DNA of 64,000 bases from Acidobacteriota bacterium (GCA_016700075.1 CP065000.1:3329546-3393545), one strand, 5' to 3'. Counted from the stretch's first letter, positions 18,132 through 27,863 are shown. A program made the numbers and translations. The notes: a model not told the origin generated them from the letters alone.

Positions 18132-19535
18132 ATGGCAACCAGAACCACACAGTCAAGAAGGCCCAAGGCCGATAAGGCAAATGGCCAGGAAATGGAAGAG
18201 CTCGAAAACGGCATGGAATCCGAGGATGTGGAGAACGCCGAAGAGACCTCAACCAAGTCGGAAAGGACCGCTTCAGGCGACGGCGTGCTCAACCTCGCCG
18301 GTCTGAAAGACATGTCGATCAGCGAACTCACCCATCTCGCCAAGGAAATGGGCATCGAGAACGCGACCGGGCTTCGCAAGCAGGAACTCATATTCAAGAT
18401 CCTCGCCGATCAAACGGAAAAGAGCGGGCTCATTTTTTCGGAGGGCGTTTTGGAGACGCTGCCGGACGGTTTCGGTTTCCTACGAGCTCCTGAATACAAC
18501 TATTTGCCTGGTCCCGATGACATTTACGTCAGCCCATCGCAGATCCGCAAATTTGATCTGAGGACGGGCGACACCGTCTCGGGACAGATCCGTCCGCCAA
18601 AAGAAGGCGAGCGGTATTTTGCCCTTATCAAGGTCGAGGCCATCAATTTTGAGGCTCCGGAACAATCGCGAGAGAAGGTATTCTTCGACAATTTGACGCC
18701 GCTCTATCCTGACGAACAGCTGATAATGGAGACGACGCCGGACAATGTGTCGGCTCGTGTGATCGACCTCGTAACGCCGATCGGGAAGGGACAGCGTGCA
18801 TTGATCGTCGCTCCGCCGAGAACCGGTAAGACGATGCTTTTGCAGACCATCGCCAACTCCATAACTGAGAATCATCCTGAGGTTACGCTGATCGTACTGC
18901 TGATCGACGAACGGCCTGAAGAGGTCACGGACATGCAGCGTTCGGTCCGAGGCGAAGTTATCTCATCGACATTTGATGAGCCTCCGACCCGTCACGTACA
19001 GGTTGCGGATATGGTCATCGAGAAGGCAAAGCGCTTGGTCGAGCACAAGCGCGACGTAGTTATACTGCTTGACTCGATCACGCGTCTTGCACGCGCCCAT
19101 AATGCCGTCGTGCCGCCATCAGGCAAGATCCTTTCAGGCGGTATCGATTCGAATGCACTGCAGAGGCCAAAGCGTTTCTTTGGTGCGGCCCGAAATATCG
19201 AGGAAGGCGGCTCACTGACCATTATCGCGACCGCTCTTATCGACACGGGTTCGCGTATGGACGACGTCATTTTCGAAGAGTTCAAAGGAACCGGCAACAG
19301 CGAGATCCATCTCGATCGTAAGCTTTCAGACAAACGCCTGTTTCCGTCGATCGATCTGCAGCGTTCAGGCACCCGTAAGGAAGAACTCCTCATCGATAAA
19401 GAAAATCTCAATCGCATCTGGGTCATGCGGCGTGTTCTTAACCCGCTGTCGCCGGTCGAGCAAATGGAAGTAGTGCTCGAACGTCTCGGCAAGACCAAGA
19501 AGAATGCCGAATTCCTTGCGTCGATGCAGTCTTAG
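18132..19535 (+). CDS. rho: Transcription termination factor Rho
   Basis: A hexameric RNA helicase of 467 residues that ends transcription. It has an acidic low-complexity extension (1-55), the Rho N domain (about 58-95; LKDMSISELTHLAKEMGIEN), the RNA-binding cold-shock domain with GFGFLRAPEYNYL, Walker A APPRTGKTMLL, Walker B VVILLDSITRLARA, and the Q/R loop region. The 232-bp gap upstream has no clear ribosome site or gene. rho is autoregulated in several bacteria and the long leader would fit, but no specific element is visible. Confidence 0.96.
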   Translation: MATRTTQSRRPKADKANGQEMEELENGMESEDVENAEETSTKSERTASGDGVLNLAGLKDMSISELTHLAKEMGIENATGLRKQELIFKILADQTEKSGLIFSEGVLETLPDGFGFLRAPEYNYLPGPDDIYVSPSQIRKFDLRTGDTVSGQIRPPKEGERYFALIKVEAINFEAPEQSREKVFFDNLTPLYPDEQLIMETTPDNVSARVIDLVTPIGKGQRALIVAPPRTGKTMLLQTIANSITENHPEVTLIVLLIDERPEEVTDMQRSVRGEVISSTFDEPPTRHVQVADMVIEKAKRLVEHKRDVVILLDSITRLARAHNAVVPPSGKILSGGIDSNALQRPKRFFGAARNIEEGGSLTIIATALIDTGSRMDDVIFEEFKGTGNSEIHLDRKLSDKRLFPSIDLQRSGTRKEELLIDKENLNRIWVMRRVLNPLSPVEQMEVVLERLGKTKKNAEFLASMQS

Positions 19536-19536
19536 C

Positions 19537-19608
19537 AATTGCACAATTCAGAATGCACAATGCACAATTGAGATCTCGATTTCAATTGTGCATTAAGCAT
19601 TGTGCACT
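19537..19608. repeat. Long palindromic repeat between rho and glgA
   Basis: Copies of the word GCACAATG/ATGCACAAT face their complement across a short centre, so that about 20 bp (AATGCACAATTGA against TCAATTGTGCATT and neighbours) can pair. It begins directly after the rho stop and ends 12 nt before the glgA ATG. It could act as a terminator for rho but lacks a U tract. It is the same style of mirrored intergenic word repeat as at 13286-13386. Confidence 0.6.
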
Positions 19609-19619
19609 CATCACGTTCT

Positions 19620-21041
19620 ATGCGCGTAGCCGTAATTTCAGCTGAAGCAGTCCCATATTCCAAGACCGGCGGACTTGGCGATGTTGCGGGAGCACTGCCA
19701 AAGGCTCTGAAGCAGATCGGCGTAGACGCGTTCCTGATCACTCCCTGTTATTGGCAGACAAAGGGCGAGTATCTTTGGCATGTCGCCATTGACGACCTGT
19801 GGCTGACCTGGCGGGGACGTCCGTATCACGCAAAAGCTTTCTACAGCGAAGCAAATGGTTCGCCAACGTTCCTTATTGACGCTCCATCGATGTTCCACCG
19901 CGATTCGATCTACGGTTATACCGAAGACTATGAGCGGTTCGCGTTTTTCAACCACGCTGCCTTGGAGCTGATAAAACGTCTTGGCGCTCCGCCCGACATA
20001 GTTCATTTGAATGACTGGCATTGCGGTTTTGCGGCAGTCGAGCTGGCTTCAGCTAGGCGGAGTGATCCTTATTGGCGGCGGACCCGAAGCGTTTTTTCCA
20101 TACACAATATGGCCTATCAGGGAGGTTTTGGTTTGGGGGAATTGCCTGCTTTAGGTTTTACTTCAAGTTTCGCGAGAAGTGCCTTTAGTTTCAACGGATA
20201 CGCCTCTGCTATGAAGGCGGGACTTGAAGTGACCGACACGCTTTCAACCGTATCGAACCGCTACGCTCACGAGATACAGACCGAAGAATTTGGGCATGGA
20301 TTGGAGTGGTTAACGCGTCGCAGAGCAGACAGGCTGATCGGGATCACGAACGGCGTGGATTTTGACGTCTGGGACCCGGCGTCCGATCCCGAAATTGCCG
20401 TGAAATTCAACATCAATGACCTCAGCGGCAAGGCCGAATGCAAGCGCGATCTTTTGGAGCGGTTCTCGCTTCCCGTGGAACTCGAAAGGCCGATCTACGC
20501 AAGCGTAACGCGGCTGACCTCCCAAAAAGGTGTAGAGCTGATACGTCAGGGAGCGGCTGATATTTTGGCCGCGGGCGGGTTTTTCATTGCCCTCGGTTCC
20601 GGCGAAAAGGACTCTGAAAAATTCCTGCAAGCGTTACGAGACTACGCACCTTCGCGCGTAGGGGTGTATATCGGCTACAATGAATCCCTGGCACACGTGA
20701 TCGAGGCAGGAGCAGACATCTTTTTGATGCCGTCCAAATTCGAGCCCTGCGGACTGAATCAGATGTACAGCCTGCGTTACGGCACTGTTCCGATCGTTCG
20801 GGCAGTGGGCGGACTCGACGATACAGTAGAGAATTGGAACGCCGTGACAGAAACTGGAAACGGCTTCAAATTCGGGCCGTATCGGGCTGATAAATTGCTC
20901 GAAAAGATCTACGAGGCCCGCTTTGCCTACGAGGACAAGGCAGCGTGGGCCAAGATCCGGCGAAACGGCATGTCGATAGACAATTCGTGGGAAAATGCTG
21001 CGGGTAAATATGTGGGCCTTTATAACTGGACCATCGGTTAA
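19620..21041 (+). CDS. glgA: Glycogen synthase (ADP-glucose type, GT5)
   Basis: A 473-residue glycosyltransferase that extends alpha-1,4-glucan from ADP-glucose. The KTGGLGDV nucleotide-sugar motif is at residues 15-22 and VHLNDWHCGF follows. The C-terminal PSKFEPCGLNQMYSLRYGT motif carries the family's catalytic Glu and the conserved GT-B fold ending. The ATG at 19620 begins directly at MRVAVISAEAVPYSKTGG, so the upstream in-frame start is not used. No other glycogen genes are nearby. Confidence 0.94.
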   Translation: MRVAVISAEAVPYSKTGGLGDVAGALPKALKQIGVDAFLITPCYWQTKGEYLWHVAIDDLWLTWRGRPYHAKAFYSEANGSPTFLIDAPSMFHRDSIYGYTEDYERFAFFNHAALELIKRLGAPPDIVHLNDWHCGFAAVELASARRSDPYWRRTRSVFSIHNMAYQGGFGLGELPALGFTSSFARSAFSFNGYASAMKAGLEVTDTLSTVSNRYAHEIQTEEFGHGLEWLTRRRADRLIGITNGVDFDVWDPASDPEIAVKFNINDLSGKAECKRDLLERFSLPVELERPIYASVTRLTSQKGVELIRQGAADILAAGGFFIALGSGEKDSEKFLQALRDYAPSRVGVYIGYNESLAHVIEAGADIFLMPSKFEPCGLNQMYSLRYGTVPIVRAVGGLDDTVENWNAVTETGNGFKFGPYRADKLLEKIYEARFAYEDKAAWAKIRRNGMSIDNSWENAAGKYVGLYNWTIG

Positions 21042-21133
21042 AATCATCTGCGGTAGCGGGTGTTTCAGGCAAACAGTTTAAATATCAAATATTTAACCAG
21101 AACCACCCACTGCCACAGGTGGCTCAGATAAAC

Positions 21134-22450
21134 ATGATAATCGTAATAATTGGTGCCCAGTGGGGCGATGAGGGAAAGGGGAAGGTGGTCGATCTGCTCG
21201 CCGATCGTTTTGACGTTGTATCGCGTTATCAGGGCGGCCACAATGCGGGCCATAGCGTATACGTCGGCGATAAAGCGTTTGTATTAAGGCTATTGCCGTC
21301 GGGCATCATCCATCCGGACAAGATTTGTGTGCTGGGCAATGGCATGGTCATCGACCCGAAAGCGTTTTTCGAAGAGGTCGATCAGATCGAGGAAAAAGGC
21401 GTTTCCGTTTCGCCCGACCGTTTAAAGGTCTCGTCGCGTGCGCATCTGATAATGCCATATCACCGTGCGCTCGACCACACTTCGGAAGAGCGGCTCGGTA
21501 ATGAAAAGATCGGCACCACGCTCCGCGGTATAGGGCCGGCGTATGAGGATAAGGCCGGACGGCGGGGAATTCGCGTAGCTGATGCGATGGACCCGGAATT
21601 GTTGAAACTCCGCGTCGAGCGAAATCTCGAAGAAGCGAACCGCATCATTGTGCTTTACGGCCATCAGCCGCTGCGGGCCGACGAGATACTCGAAGAGATC
21701 TCACCGCTCGTAGAACGCCTAAGGCCTTTTGTATGCGAAACTTCGCACTTTCTTGCTGAGGCCCGCAAAGCCAACAAGAAGGTTCTTCTCGAGGGAGCTC
21801 AGGCGACTCTGCTCGACGTCGATCACGGCACCTATCCTTTCGTTACGTCCTCAAATCCGACTGCCGGCGGAGCATCGGTCGGAGCGGGAATACCGCCGCA
21901 TCACATTACGGGAGTTCTTGGCATCGTTCGCACCTACGCTACTCGCGTCGGTGAAGGACCGTTCCCGACCGAAATGCTTGATTCCGAAGAAGAGATGGCG
22001 AACCTGATCCGTGAACGCGGCAACGAATACGGCTCGGTAACAAAACGTCCGCGGCGATGCGGATGGTTTGACGCGGTGGCGACAAAGTACGCTGCAGAGC
22101 TTAACGGATTTGATTCTATTGCTCTCACTAAACTCGACGTGCTTGACGCACTGGAAAAAATAAAGGTTTGCGTCGGTTATCAGATGAACGGCGAGCGAAT
22201 TGATACGCTTCCTGCCGTTGCAAGCGAACTTCGCCAGATCGAGCCCGTCTATGAAACTCTGCCCGGCTGGATGACGGATACTGTTGGCACAACGGAGTTT
22301 TCTGAGCTGCCTGAAAAGGCACGCGATTATGTCAGATTTCTTTCGGAAAAGGTGGGCGTCGAGATCGGATTGATATCCACAGGTCCCGAACGCGACCAGA
22401 CTATCATTATCGGCGACTCGACGATGGAGTCGTGGTTCAGCAGTAATTGA
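21134..22450 (+). CDS. purA: Adenylosuccinate synthetase
   Basis: A 438-residue enzyme that converts IMP and aspartate to adenylosuccinate with GTP, the first committed step to AMP. GAQWGDEGKGK at residues 7-17 is the P-loop with the catalytic Asp, GGHNAGHSV carries the catalytic His, and the C-terminal GPERDQT region is present. The ATG at 21134 is preferred to a GTG 15 nt upstream because it starts at the conserved hydrophobic strand. Confidence 0.95.
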   Translation: MIIVIIGAQWGDEGKGKVVDLLADRFDVVSRYQGGHNAGHSVYVGDKAFVLRLLPSGIIHPDKICVLGNGMVIDPKAFFEEVDQIEEKGVSVSPDRLKVSSRAHLIMPYHRALDHTSEERLGNEKIGTTLRGIGPAYEDKAGRRGIRVADAMDPELLKLRVERNLEEANRIIVLYGHQPLRADEILEEISPLVERLRPFVCETSHFLAEARKANKKVLLEGAQATLLDVDHGTYPFVTSSNPTAGGASVGAGIPPHHITGVLGIVRTYATRVGEGPFPTEMLDSEEEMANLIRERGNEYGSVTKRPRRCGWFDAVATKYAAELNGFDSIALTKLDVLDALEKIKVCVGYQMNGERIDTLPAVASELRQIEPVYETLPGWMTDTVGTTEFSELPEKARDYVRFLSEKVGVEIGLISTGPERDQTIIIGDSTMESWFSSN

Positions 22451-22539
22451 GGCCGGGAAAACTTGCCAAAAAAAACTCTGCTGTGTAAACTTCTTAATTC
22501 AGCTTGTCGAGCCTTTGCAACGGAGCAGGCAAGCAATAT

Positions 22540-22615
22540 GGTCCGATAGCTCAGTCGGTAGAGCAAATGGCTTTTAACCATTGGGTCCCAGGTTCGAGTC
22601 CTGGTCGGATCACCA
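22540..22615 (+). tRNA. tRNA-Lys (anticodon UUU)
   Basis: The acceptor stem GGTCCGA pairs with TCGGATC (one G-U pair), followed by A and an encoded CCA (22613-22615). The anticodon stem AATGG/CCATT closes the loop CTTTTAA, giving anticodon TTT at 22573-22575. GGTTCGAGTCC is the T-arm. It marks the end of the compact core region. Confidence 0.96.
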
Positions 22616-22631
22616 AGCTTATCAACAAGTT

Positions 22632-22660
22632 AAGGCATCCATTACGGATGCCTTTTCTTT
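22632..22660 (+). terminator. Rho-independent terminator after tRNA-Lys
   Basis: A perfect 9-bp stem AAGGCATCC/GGATGCCTT with a 5-nt loop is followed by TTCTTTTC, beginning 16 nt after the tRNA CCA end. Confidence 0.88.
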
Positions 22661-22700
22661 TCATCTAACTATTATCTAACTATTCCAAGTATATTTCATT

Positions 22701-22997
22701 TTAAATCTTTTTCCGTCTGGAGCGAGGTTTTAGGCCTCCCACCTCTCTCAACTCATAGTAAACAAGGCGCGAGCCATCACGTTGCAAAGCGTTCAACTTT
22801 CCATTTGCAACTCGGTTTCTCGCGGTATCGTCAGTGACTCCCATGGCTTGGCAGGCATCTTTTTGTTTGACTGCAATGATCGACATTAGCGGACCAAAAC
22901 GGGTTTCAAATTCAGAGTCGATGAATTTTCTTAATTTTTCAAAGAACTCATCCTCAGGCATTACAACTACTTGGTTCTGGATCTTGGTGAAAGTCAT
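22701..22997 (-). CDS. Hypothetical protein, possible DNA-binding helix-turn-helix
   Basis: A 98-residue protein with a basic C-terminus (KPRSRRKKI). The middle segment KQKDACQAMGVTDDTARNRV resembles the helix-turn-helix of excisionase or MerR-like small proteins, and the following NGKLNALQRDGSRLVYYELR resembles the 'wing' of that fold. I do not recognise the family. It is the first accessory gene after tRNA-Lys, and no integrase is next to it. Confidence 0.5.
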   Translation of the reverse strand: MTFTKIQNQVVVMPEDEFFEKLRKFIDSEFETRFGPLMSIIAVKQKDACQAMGVTDDTARNRVANGKLNALQRDGSRLVYYELREVGGLKPRSRRKKI

Positions 22998-23156
22998 GGC
23001 GGTGAATCAGTCCGCAATTCTTATGCCGATTGCATCTTGTCCTTAAACAGGTAATAGGTTCAAGCAAAGGAAACAGTTTGGCAAATTTATGCACCAGTGC
23101 TCGTTGCAATGGTTTATTTTTGCACTATCCTAAGGACTTTCAGGCTTATTAATGAA

Positions 23157-25709
23157 TCAGCGGTAGTCGCCAAGTAAAGTGAAATCCGCCCAGTAGTATG
23201 GTTCGTGCATATTACCGGATTTGTTTCTGATCAGGTCTATCGATGCTTTTTGCAGGGCTACACCTGCGGGGAATCCCTGCCGATAGTACCCGTAAAATGA
23301 TTTTGTGAAAGTCCCAGTGAATTTGTCGTTCGCCTCCCACTGTGCTGAAATTACGGTCGTGGCCCCAGCGCCCATCGCTCCCCAGGCAAGGCTAACGAGG
23401 CCTTCGCCGTTTAGCACATTGTTCGTGTCGCACGAAGCCAGAAATACGAGACTGCCTTTCTTGAAGCTAAGACCTAGAAGATCGTTGACCGTAACGCGGC
23501 CATCGTGGGATCCGGCCGCTCGGAAGGCAAGGAAGGATTCAAGCGGTTGTTCACCATCGACCTGAGCATGCATTGAAAGATGAATAATGTCAGCGTTACC
23601 CGAATGCCGTCGAAGATCAGCCGCGGTAGCAGCAAGGTTAGGCGATCCGTAGAGACCAGCTACGCTAAACGCTTCGGAATCTGCGAACCGCAGCTTGAGA
23701 TCGTTGAACGAGGAATTAGAGAATGCTCTAATAGTTCGTCTGTTCGGCTTTGGTTGGCTCAGGTTCTCGAGCAATAGCGAAACCGAAGGCGAAAAACTGA
23801 CGAGCTTCTCCTCAATGAGGTAACGTTCCCCATCGGGACTTAAGGCTTGAAATGGAAGTTTCCAGAGATGTTTGTCCGGGATGATGACGAGATGCTTTGA
23901 GGTGAGAGCAAGCGGTTTCAAAAGTTTGTCATAAAGTTCCTTGCCGTCTCTTTTGAAGAATATTGAGTTCTTTATCTTTTTGTGAGCTTCCTCAACATCC
24001 TTCGCTAGTTCGACCTCAGTGACTGAAACTTCAACCGATCTCACTGACATTCCTTTTTCCCATACAAACGCACTGAGCCGTCCGTCAAGTGCAAAGGAGT
24101 ATGAAACAATTGCCACATTTTCGAGGTCCGGAATCTGATCTAACTTGGCAAGGTCAACCTTGGCTAAAGCTAGCCGAGGGAGCGCCATCGTGACCGATTG
24201 CTCAAATTCCTCGAGTTTCCCGTAAGCAGAGGTAGTACGTACAAACTCCGCAGAAAGCTCGCCCGCGCGGCGCCGTAGCTCCGGCGACAATCCCGGCCGG
24301 GGTCGGCTGATCGCACCATCTATCCGGTCCCTTAGGATTCTGCCTTTCAGATAGTCACTTGACTGTAGTGCCAGTTGCGGTTGTTCGGAATGGATTTGAG
24401 TGAGGAGGCGATAGGCGGTATGAAAGGTATCAGCCAGGCCTAATGACAGGGCGCCATTTTCTGAGGCTCGAATCTCTTCGATCAGACTGATCGCTTTTTC
24501 CAAGTACTCAAGACACTCTCGCTTCCGGTTTGTATGGAAGTACGCCGTCGCAAGCGATAAATATACCTGGGGCAAGTCCTCTCGAAAATTACTCTTGACG
24601 ATCAAATCGAGCAATTCTTTACTCAGTCCGATGACGGTCTGCCAGTCTCGGGAATACTCCGCGATTATTATCTTCCAGTTTGAAATCAAAAACTTGGAGG
24701 TCTTCTCGATCTTCTCAAGCTCCCTGAAGGTCCGGTCGGACGCTTCCTGTCGTCCTTCAAATGCGTGAACAACAGCTTCACCCACCAGACGTTCCTGCAA
24801 GTACCCATCATCGGAGTCCAGATCTGTCAAACGCCGATGGTATTCCTTTGCCTTAATAATCTCGTGGCGATAAAGGGCGTCCAAAAGGAGCGACGACAAG
24901 AAATCTCGAGCTTGTCGACGACCTTTACTATTTAACGAGGCGCTCAGGCCTTTTTCATATACAGCTAAGGACCGGTGATTTTGTCCGGTGGCGTTGAGAG
25001 CCGAAGCATACTCGAAGAGTGCCTGCCGAAACCTGCTTTTATGAACGGTTCGTTCGGATGCGTCCACCAAGATGCGGAAGTAGTCCAGGCTTTTTGAGTA
25101 GTTCAGTTTCGCTGACCAGGCGAGGGCCAGAAATCTGTAGGTGTCAAGCTTTCCTTCAGAGACAGGCTGGTTTTCGAAAAGCCTTTCGGCCTTCTCGAGC
25201 CACAATATTGCCGAAATATCGTAGCCGGCCTTAAAAAAAGCTCGCCCGACGCCTAAGTTGTATCCGGCCTGGATTTCGCGGTCGAGTGGCGCTAGCTGTA
25301 GGGCCTTGTTGAGTTCCTCGATCGACTGCGGAATTTTCTTTTCGGATCGATACGATTCGGCGAGCGTTAGATGCGTTAGCGCGAAAAGACGAGGCGGTGC
25401 CGAGCTCTCCCGCAAATATTCGAAGGTTCTATTCGCAGTGGCCTCGACTTCTGCATAGCGAGCCAGCGCGATCAGGGCCTTCGCTTTCGTGTCGTAACTT
25501 AAAAAGACCCGCTCGAGATCGTCTTTTTTTTCATAGTCGGCAGCATCGACCTGAGCAGTTTCGATAGCATCCTCCCAACCGCCATCCCAAAGGGCTAGTT
25601 GAGCTTTTGTCAATCCAGTCTGACCAAAGGCCGCCGTTATGAAGAATAAGTAGAGTAACAAGCCGGTCTCCATAAACCGGCCTGTCGTCGGGAAAACCTT
25701 GGAATACAT
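23157..25709 (-). CDS. Exported TPR and CHAT-domain (caspase-like) protease
   Basis: An 850-residue protein with an N-terminal signal-like hydrophobic segment (METGLLLYLFFITAAFGQ), a long array of TPR-like helix pairs (about 30-450), and a C-terminal CHAT domain (about 545-850). The CHAT catalytic pair is present: His714 in IIHLSMHAQ and Cys760 in LVFLASCDTN. WKLPFQAL and MGAGATTVISAQW are further family blocks. CHAT proteases are clan CD cysteine peptidases related to caspases and separase. The ATG at 25709 lies 3 nt after the stop of the small peptide gene, so the genes are coupled. It is the last gene of the sigma-factor operon; the likely role is regulated cleavage at the cell envelope. 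Confidence 0.88.
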   Translation of the reverse strand: MYSKVFPTTGRFMETGLLLYLFFITAAFGQTGLTKAQLALWDGGWEDAIETAQVDAADYEKKDDLERVFLSYDTKAKALIALARYAEVEATANRTFEYLRESSAPPRLFALTHLTLAESYRSEKKIPQSIEELNKALQLAPLDREIQAGYNLGVGRAFFKAGYDISAILWLEKAERLFENQPVSEGKLDTYRFLALAWSAKLNYSKSLDYFRILVDASERTVHKSRFRQALFEYASALNATGQNHRSLAVYEKGLSASLNSKGRRQARDFLSSLLLDALYRHEIIKAKEYHRRLTDLDSDDGYLQERLVGEAVVHAFEGRQEASDRTFRELEKIEKTSKFLISNWKIIIAEYSRDWQTVIGLSKELLDLIVKSNFREDLPQVYLSLATAYFHTNRKRECLEYLEKAISLIEEIRASENGALSLGLADTFHTAYRLLTQIHSEQPQLALQSSDYLKGRILRDRIDGAISRPRPGLSPELRRRAGELSAEFVRTTSAYGKLEEFEQSVTMALPRLALAKVDLAKLDQIPDLENVAIVSYSFALDGRLSAFVWEKGMSVRSVEVSVTEVELAKDVEEAHKKIKNSIFFKRDGKELYDKLLKPLALTSKHLVIIPDKHLWKLPFQALSPDGERYLIEEKLVSFSPSVSLLLENLSQPKPNRRTIRAFSNSSFNDLKLRFADSEAFSVAGLYGSPNLAATAADLRRHSGNADIIHLSMHAQVDGEQPLESFLAFRAAGSHDGRVTVNDLLGLSFKKGSLVFLASCDTNNVLNGEGLVSLAWGAMGAGATTVISAQWEANDKFTGTFTKSFYGYYRQGFPAGVALQKASIDLIRNKSGNMHEPYYWADFTLLGDYR

Positions 25710-25712
25710 GGC

Positions 25713-25940
25713 TTAGCTCGCAGGTGGACGGCAATCGGGGCCACCGGGTCTGCAGCCGCCACATGTCCGAACCGGGCAATTGTCGTCATCTGTGCCGCTA
25801 AGAAAGAACGAAACGGCCGCGCTAACCGCTAGGTCGAAGATTGAGACATAGCCACTTCCGACTGGGCCTCCGGCAAACACATTTCCAACCAGTGTTGCAG
25901 ATAATATCGTTACAAGAATGACTGATCGTAGTTTTTTCAT
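25713..25940 (-). CDS. Small exported Cys-rich peptide
   Basis: A 75-residue protein with a clear signal peptide (MKKLRSVILVTILSATLVGNVFAGG, cleavage near AFA-G), a hydrophobic middle (IFDLAVSAAVSFFLSG), and a Cys/Gly/Pro-rich tail (DDDNCPVRTCGGCRPGGPDC, four Cys). AGGAGA lies upstream. The ATG follows the S9 peptidase stop codon with no spacer, and its own stop is 3 nt before the CHAT gene. No family is recognised. Its position between two proteases suggests it could be a substrate, a signal peptide or an adaptor. Confidence 0.72.
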   Translation of the reverse strand: MKKLRSVILVTILSATLVGNVFAGGPVGSGYVSIFDLAVSAAVSFFLSGTDDDNCPVRTCGGCRPGGPDCRPPAS

Positions 25941-27863
25941 TCATTTTCTCCTTTGTTCGATTTGAGTTTTCAGGAATTTATAAACCGAGGCAAATACATA
26001 ACGTCCACCGAAACCGTGACCGTCCTCGGTGGAACAGATATACCAGACTTCCGTGTTTTGTTTTTGCAGCTGACTTTTCAGGTCGACTACATCGGCCTCG
26101 GGAGTTCGTCCATCCCGTTGCCCTCTCGTTAACAGTAGGGGAATTTTGTTCCACCGGTCCGCATTGTTTAGGGGCGACAACGCATCTAGTTTGACCATTA
26201 AGGCTTCATTTTTTGGATCTCCGTATTCAATCTTCGCAAAATCGTCGACCCAGCTTTGGGAAAGGTACCCCCTAATGGAAACGATTGGGGATTCGGCGAT
26301 CACGGCTTTCACCCTCGAGGGTTCATTCAAAGCTGCTGACAGAACGACAAATCCGCCATAGCTTTCACCTATCAAGTAGATCTGGTCCGGATCGAGATCT
26401 TCCTGCTTTTCCACCCAATCGAGGAGCGCCCGTATATCTTTAACCGCATGCTCCCGCTTTTCGCGATCGTCGGCGTTCATGAACTCGCTGCCGAACCCTG
26501 AAGATCCGCGGATATTCGTGTGAATGATCGCGATCCCGAGTTGCGCCGCGAGTATGGTGTCGTTGGAGTTGAAGACCGGCCTATCGAGAAGTTGAGGTCC
26601 CCCGTGGACTCGAATGAGAACCGGCAGGCGTCGCCCGTTTGTACGAGGTCGGACTATGTATCCGGAAATCTCCTTCTTGTCGAACGAATTCCACTTGATG
26701 ATTTCTGGCGGATGTACCTTACCCTCCAGTGCTTCAGGCAGTCGTTCTTTTGTCCAGTCGGTCACAGCTCCGGTTTCTAAATTAAATGACTGGATCGAGG
26801 CAGGCTTACCGTTGTTCTCGATCGTGTAGACCACTTCCCGGTTACCCAACCATCGCGTGTTCCATATGACGAATGATCCTTTGATGAACGGCGGGATTTC
26901 CTTCCCTACGCGGCCCTTCTTGAACTTGAATATTCTCAGATGGTCAATACCATCGCGGGTTTCCTGAACCAGCAGGTTGTCAGACCCCGGCGAGACTTTG
27001 AAATCATGTATTGAAGCTAAGTCACTAGGAAGCTTTAATGCTTTCGCTCGGCGGCTCTTAAGTTCGAACGCAACAATGCAAGTTTGCCTCTTACAAAGGT
27101 CATTTCCGTCGGAACTGTAAACGACATACCCGCCGGCGAGGCCTCCTTTTGACGAGTTGCCCTTATCTTCTACCGTGGATAAGCCAGTGGTCGCGAATTC
27201 GAACAAATAAAGAGATTGGTTCGAGGACGATTTCCAATGTTTCAGTAGGATTTGCTTTTCATCCGCGTCGAGGACGTACCATATCCCATTGAGAACGACT
27301 TTGAAACACGTCTCAGTTAAAGAGACGGACTGACATAGTTTACTCACCTTCGATTCGTAATCTATCTTCGTGTAATAAATATATTCGCCTGTCTTACTCC
27401 ATACAGCTGACTCGATGGACTCGTCTTTGCCGGTCAACGTCGCCGCTTTCTTGGTAATGCGGTCGTGGAGATCATAAAGGTAAAGTTGAAAATTGTCGGG
27501 GTCTTCGTGGTCTGACGTGAATATAAAGGACCGACCGTCAGGACTGACCCGAACCGAGTTGGGGACTCCTTTCTCGGTAAGCTTTGCAGGTTTCGAGAGC
27601 GGCGACTCCAGCAGATTGATATTGTACGTTTCGTCCGTGACCAATAGTCGTCGATTCTTCTGATCGACATCCCAGATCAGGTTGCTCCTGATTTCCGATG
27701 GCTCATAAAAGAGCTTGCTCACTTCAGAATTCAGGATCGTCGGCACGCCTTCAACTCGGTATGATTCAGGCACGGGAAATAGATCTTTGTCCTGCGCCGC
27801 CAACGGAGAAACGCATACGAGGCCGAGGAGAATCAAATTTAGCGTTCTGACTGTGAATTTCAT
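25941..27863 (-). CDS. Secreted S9-family (prolyl oligopeptidase-like) peptidase
   Basis: A 640-residue protein with an N-terminal signal peptide (LNLILLGLVCVSPLAAQ), a WD40-like/TolB beta-propeller (about 40-370), and an alpha/beta hydrolase domain at the C-terminus. The catalytic triad is Ser501 (IGESYGGF), Asp584 (RGQRDGRTP) and His616 (EDGHGFGG). S9 enzymes cut short peptides, usually after Pro or with dipeptidyl/acylaminoacyl specificity; the propeller limits substrate size. It lies between the anti-sigma factor and the Cys-rich peptide, and its stop codon abuts the peptide's ATG. Confidence 0.9.
   Translation of the reverse strand: MKFTVRTLNLILLGLVCVSPLAAQDKDLFPVPESYRVEGVPTILNSEVSKLFYEPSEIRSNLIWDVDQKNRRLLVTDETYNINLLESPLSKPAKLTEKGVPNSVRVSPDGRSFIFTSDHEDPDNFQLYLYDLHDRITKKAATLTGKDESIESAVWSKTGEYIYYTKIDYESKVSKLCQSVSLTETCFKVVLNGIWYVLDADEKQILLKHWKSSSNQSLYLFEFATTGLSTVEDKGNSSKGGLAGGYVVYSSDGNDLCKRQTCIVAFELKSRRAKALKLPSDLASIHDFKVSPGSDNLLVQETRDGIDHLRIFKFKKGRVGKEIPPFIKGSFVIWNTRWLGNREVVYTIENNGKPASIQSFNLETGAVTDWTKERLPEALEGKVHPPEIIKWNSFDKKEISGYIVRPRTNGRRLPVLIRVHGGPQLLDRPVFNSNDTILAAQLGIAIIHTNIRGSSGFGSEFMNADDREKREHAVKDIRALLDWVEKQEDLDPDQIYLIGESYGGFVVLSAALNEPSRVKAVIAESPIVSIRGYLSQSWVDDFAKIEYGDPKNEALMVKLDALSPLNNADRWNKIPLLLTRGQRDGRTPEADVVDLKSQLQKQNTEVWYICSTEDGHGFGGRYVFASVYKFLKTQIEQRRK

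Noticed and set aside
22540..22615. tRNA-Lys as the attachment site of the accessory region
   Set aside because: No integrase lies beside it and I could not find a second copy of the tRNA 3' end in the window.
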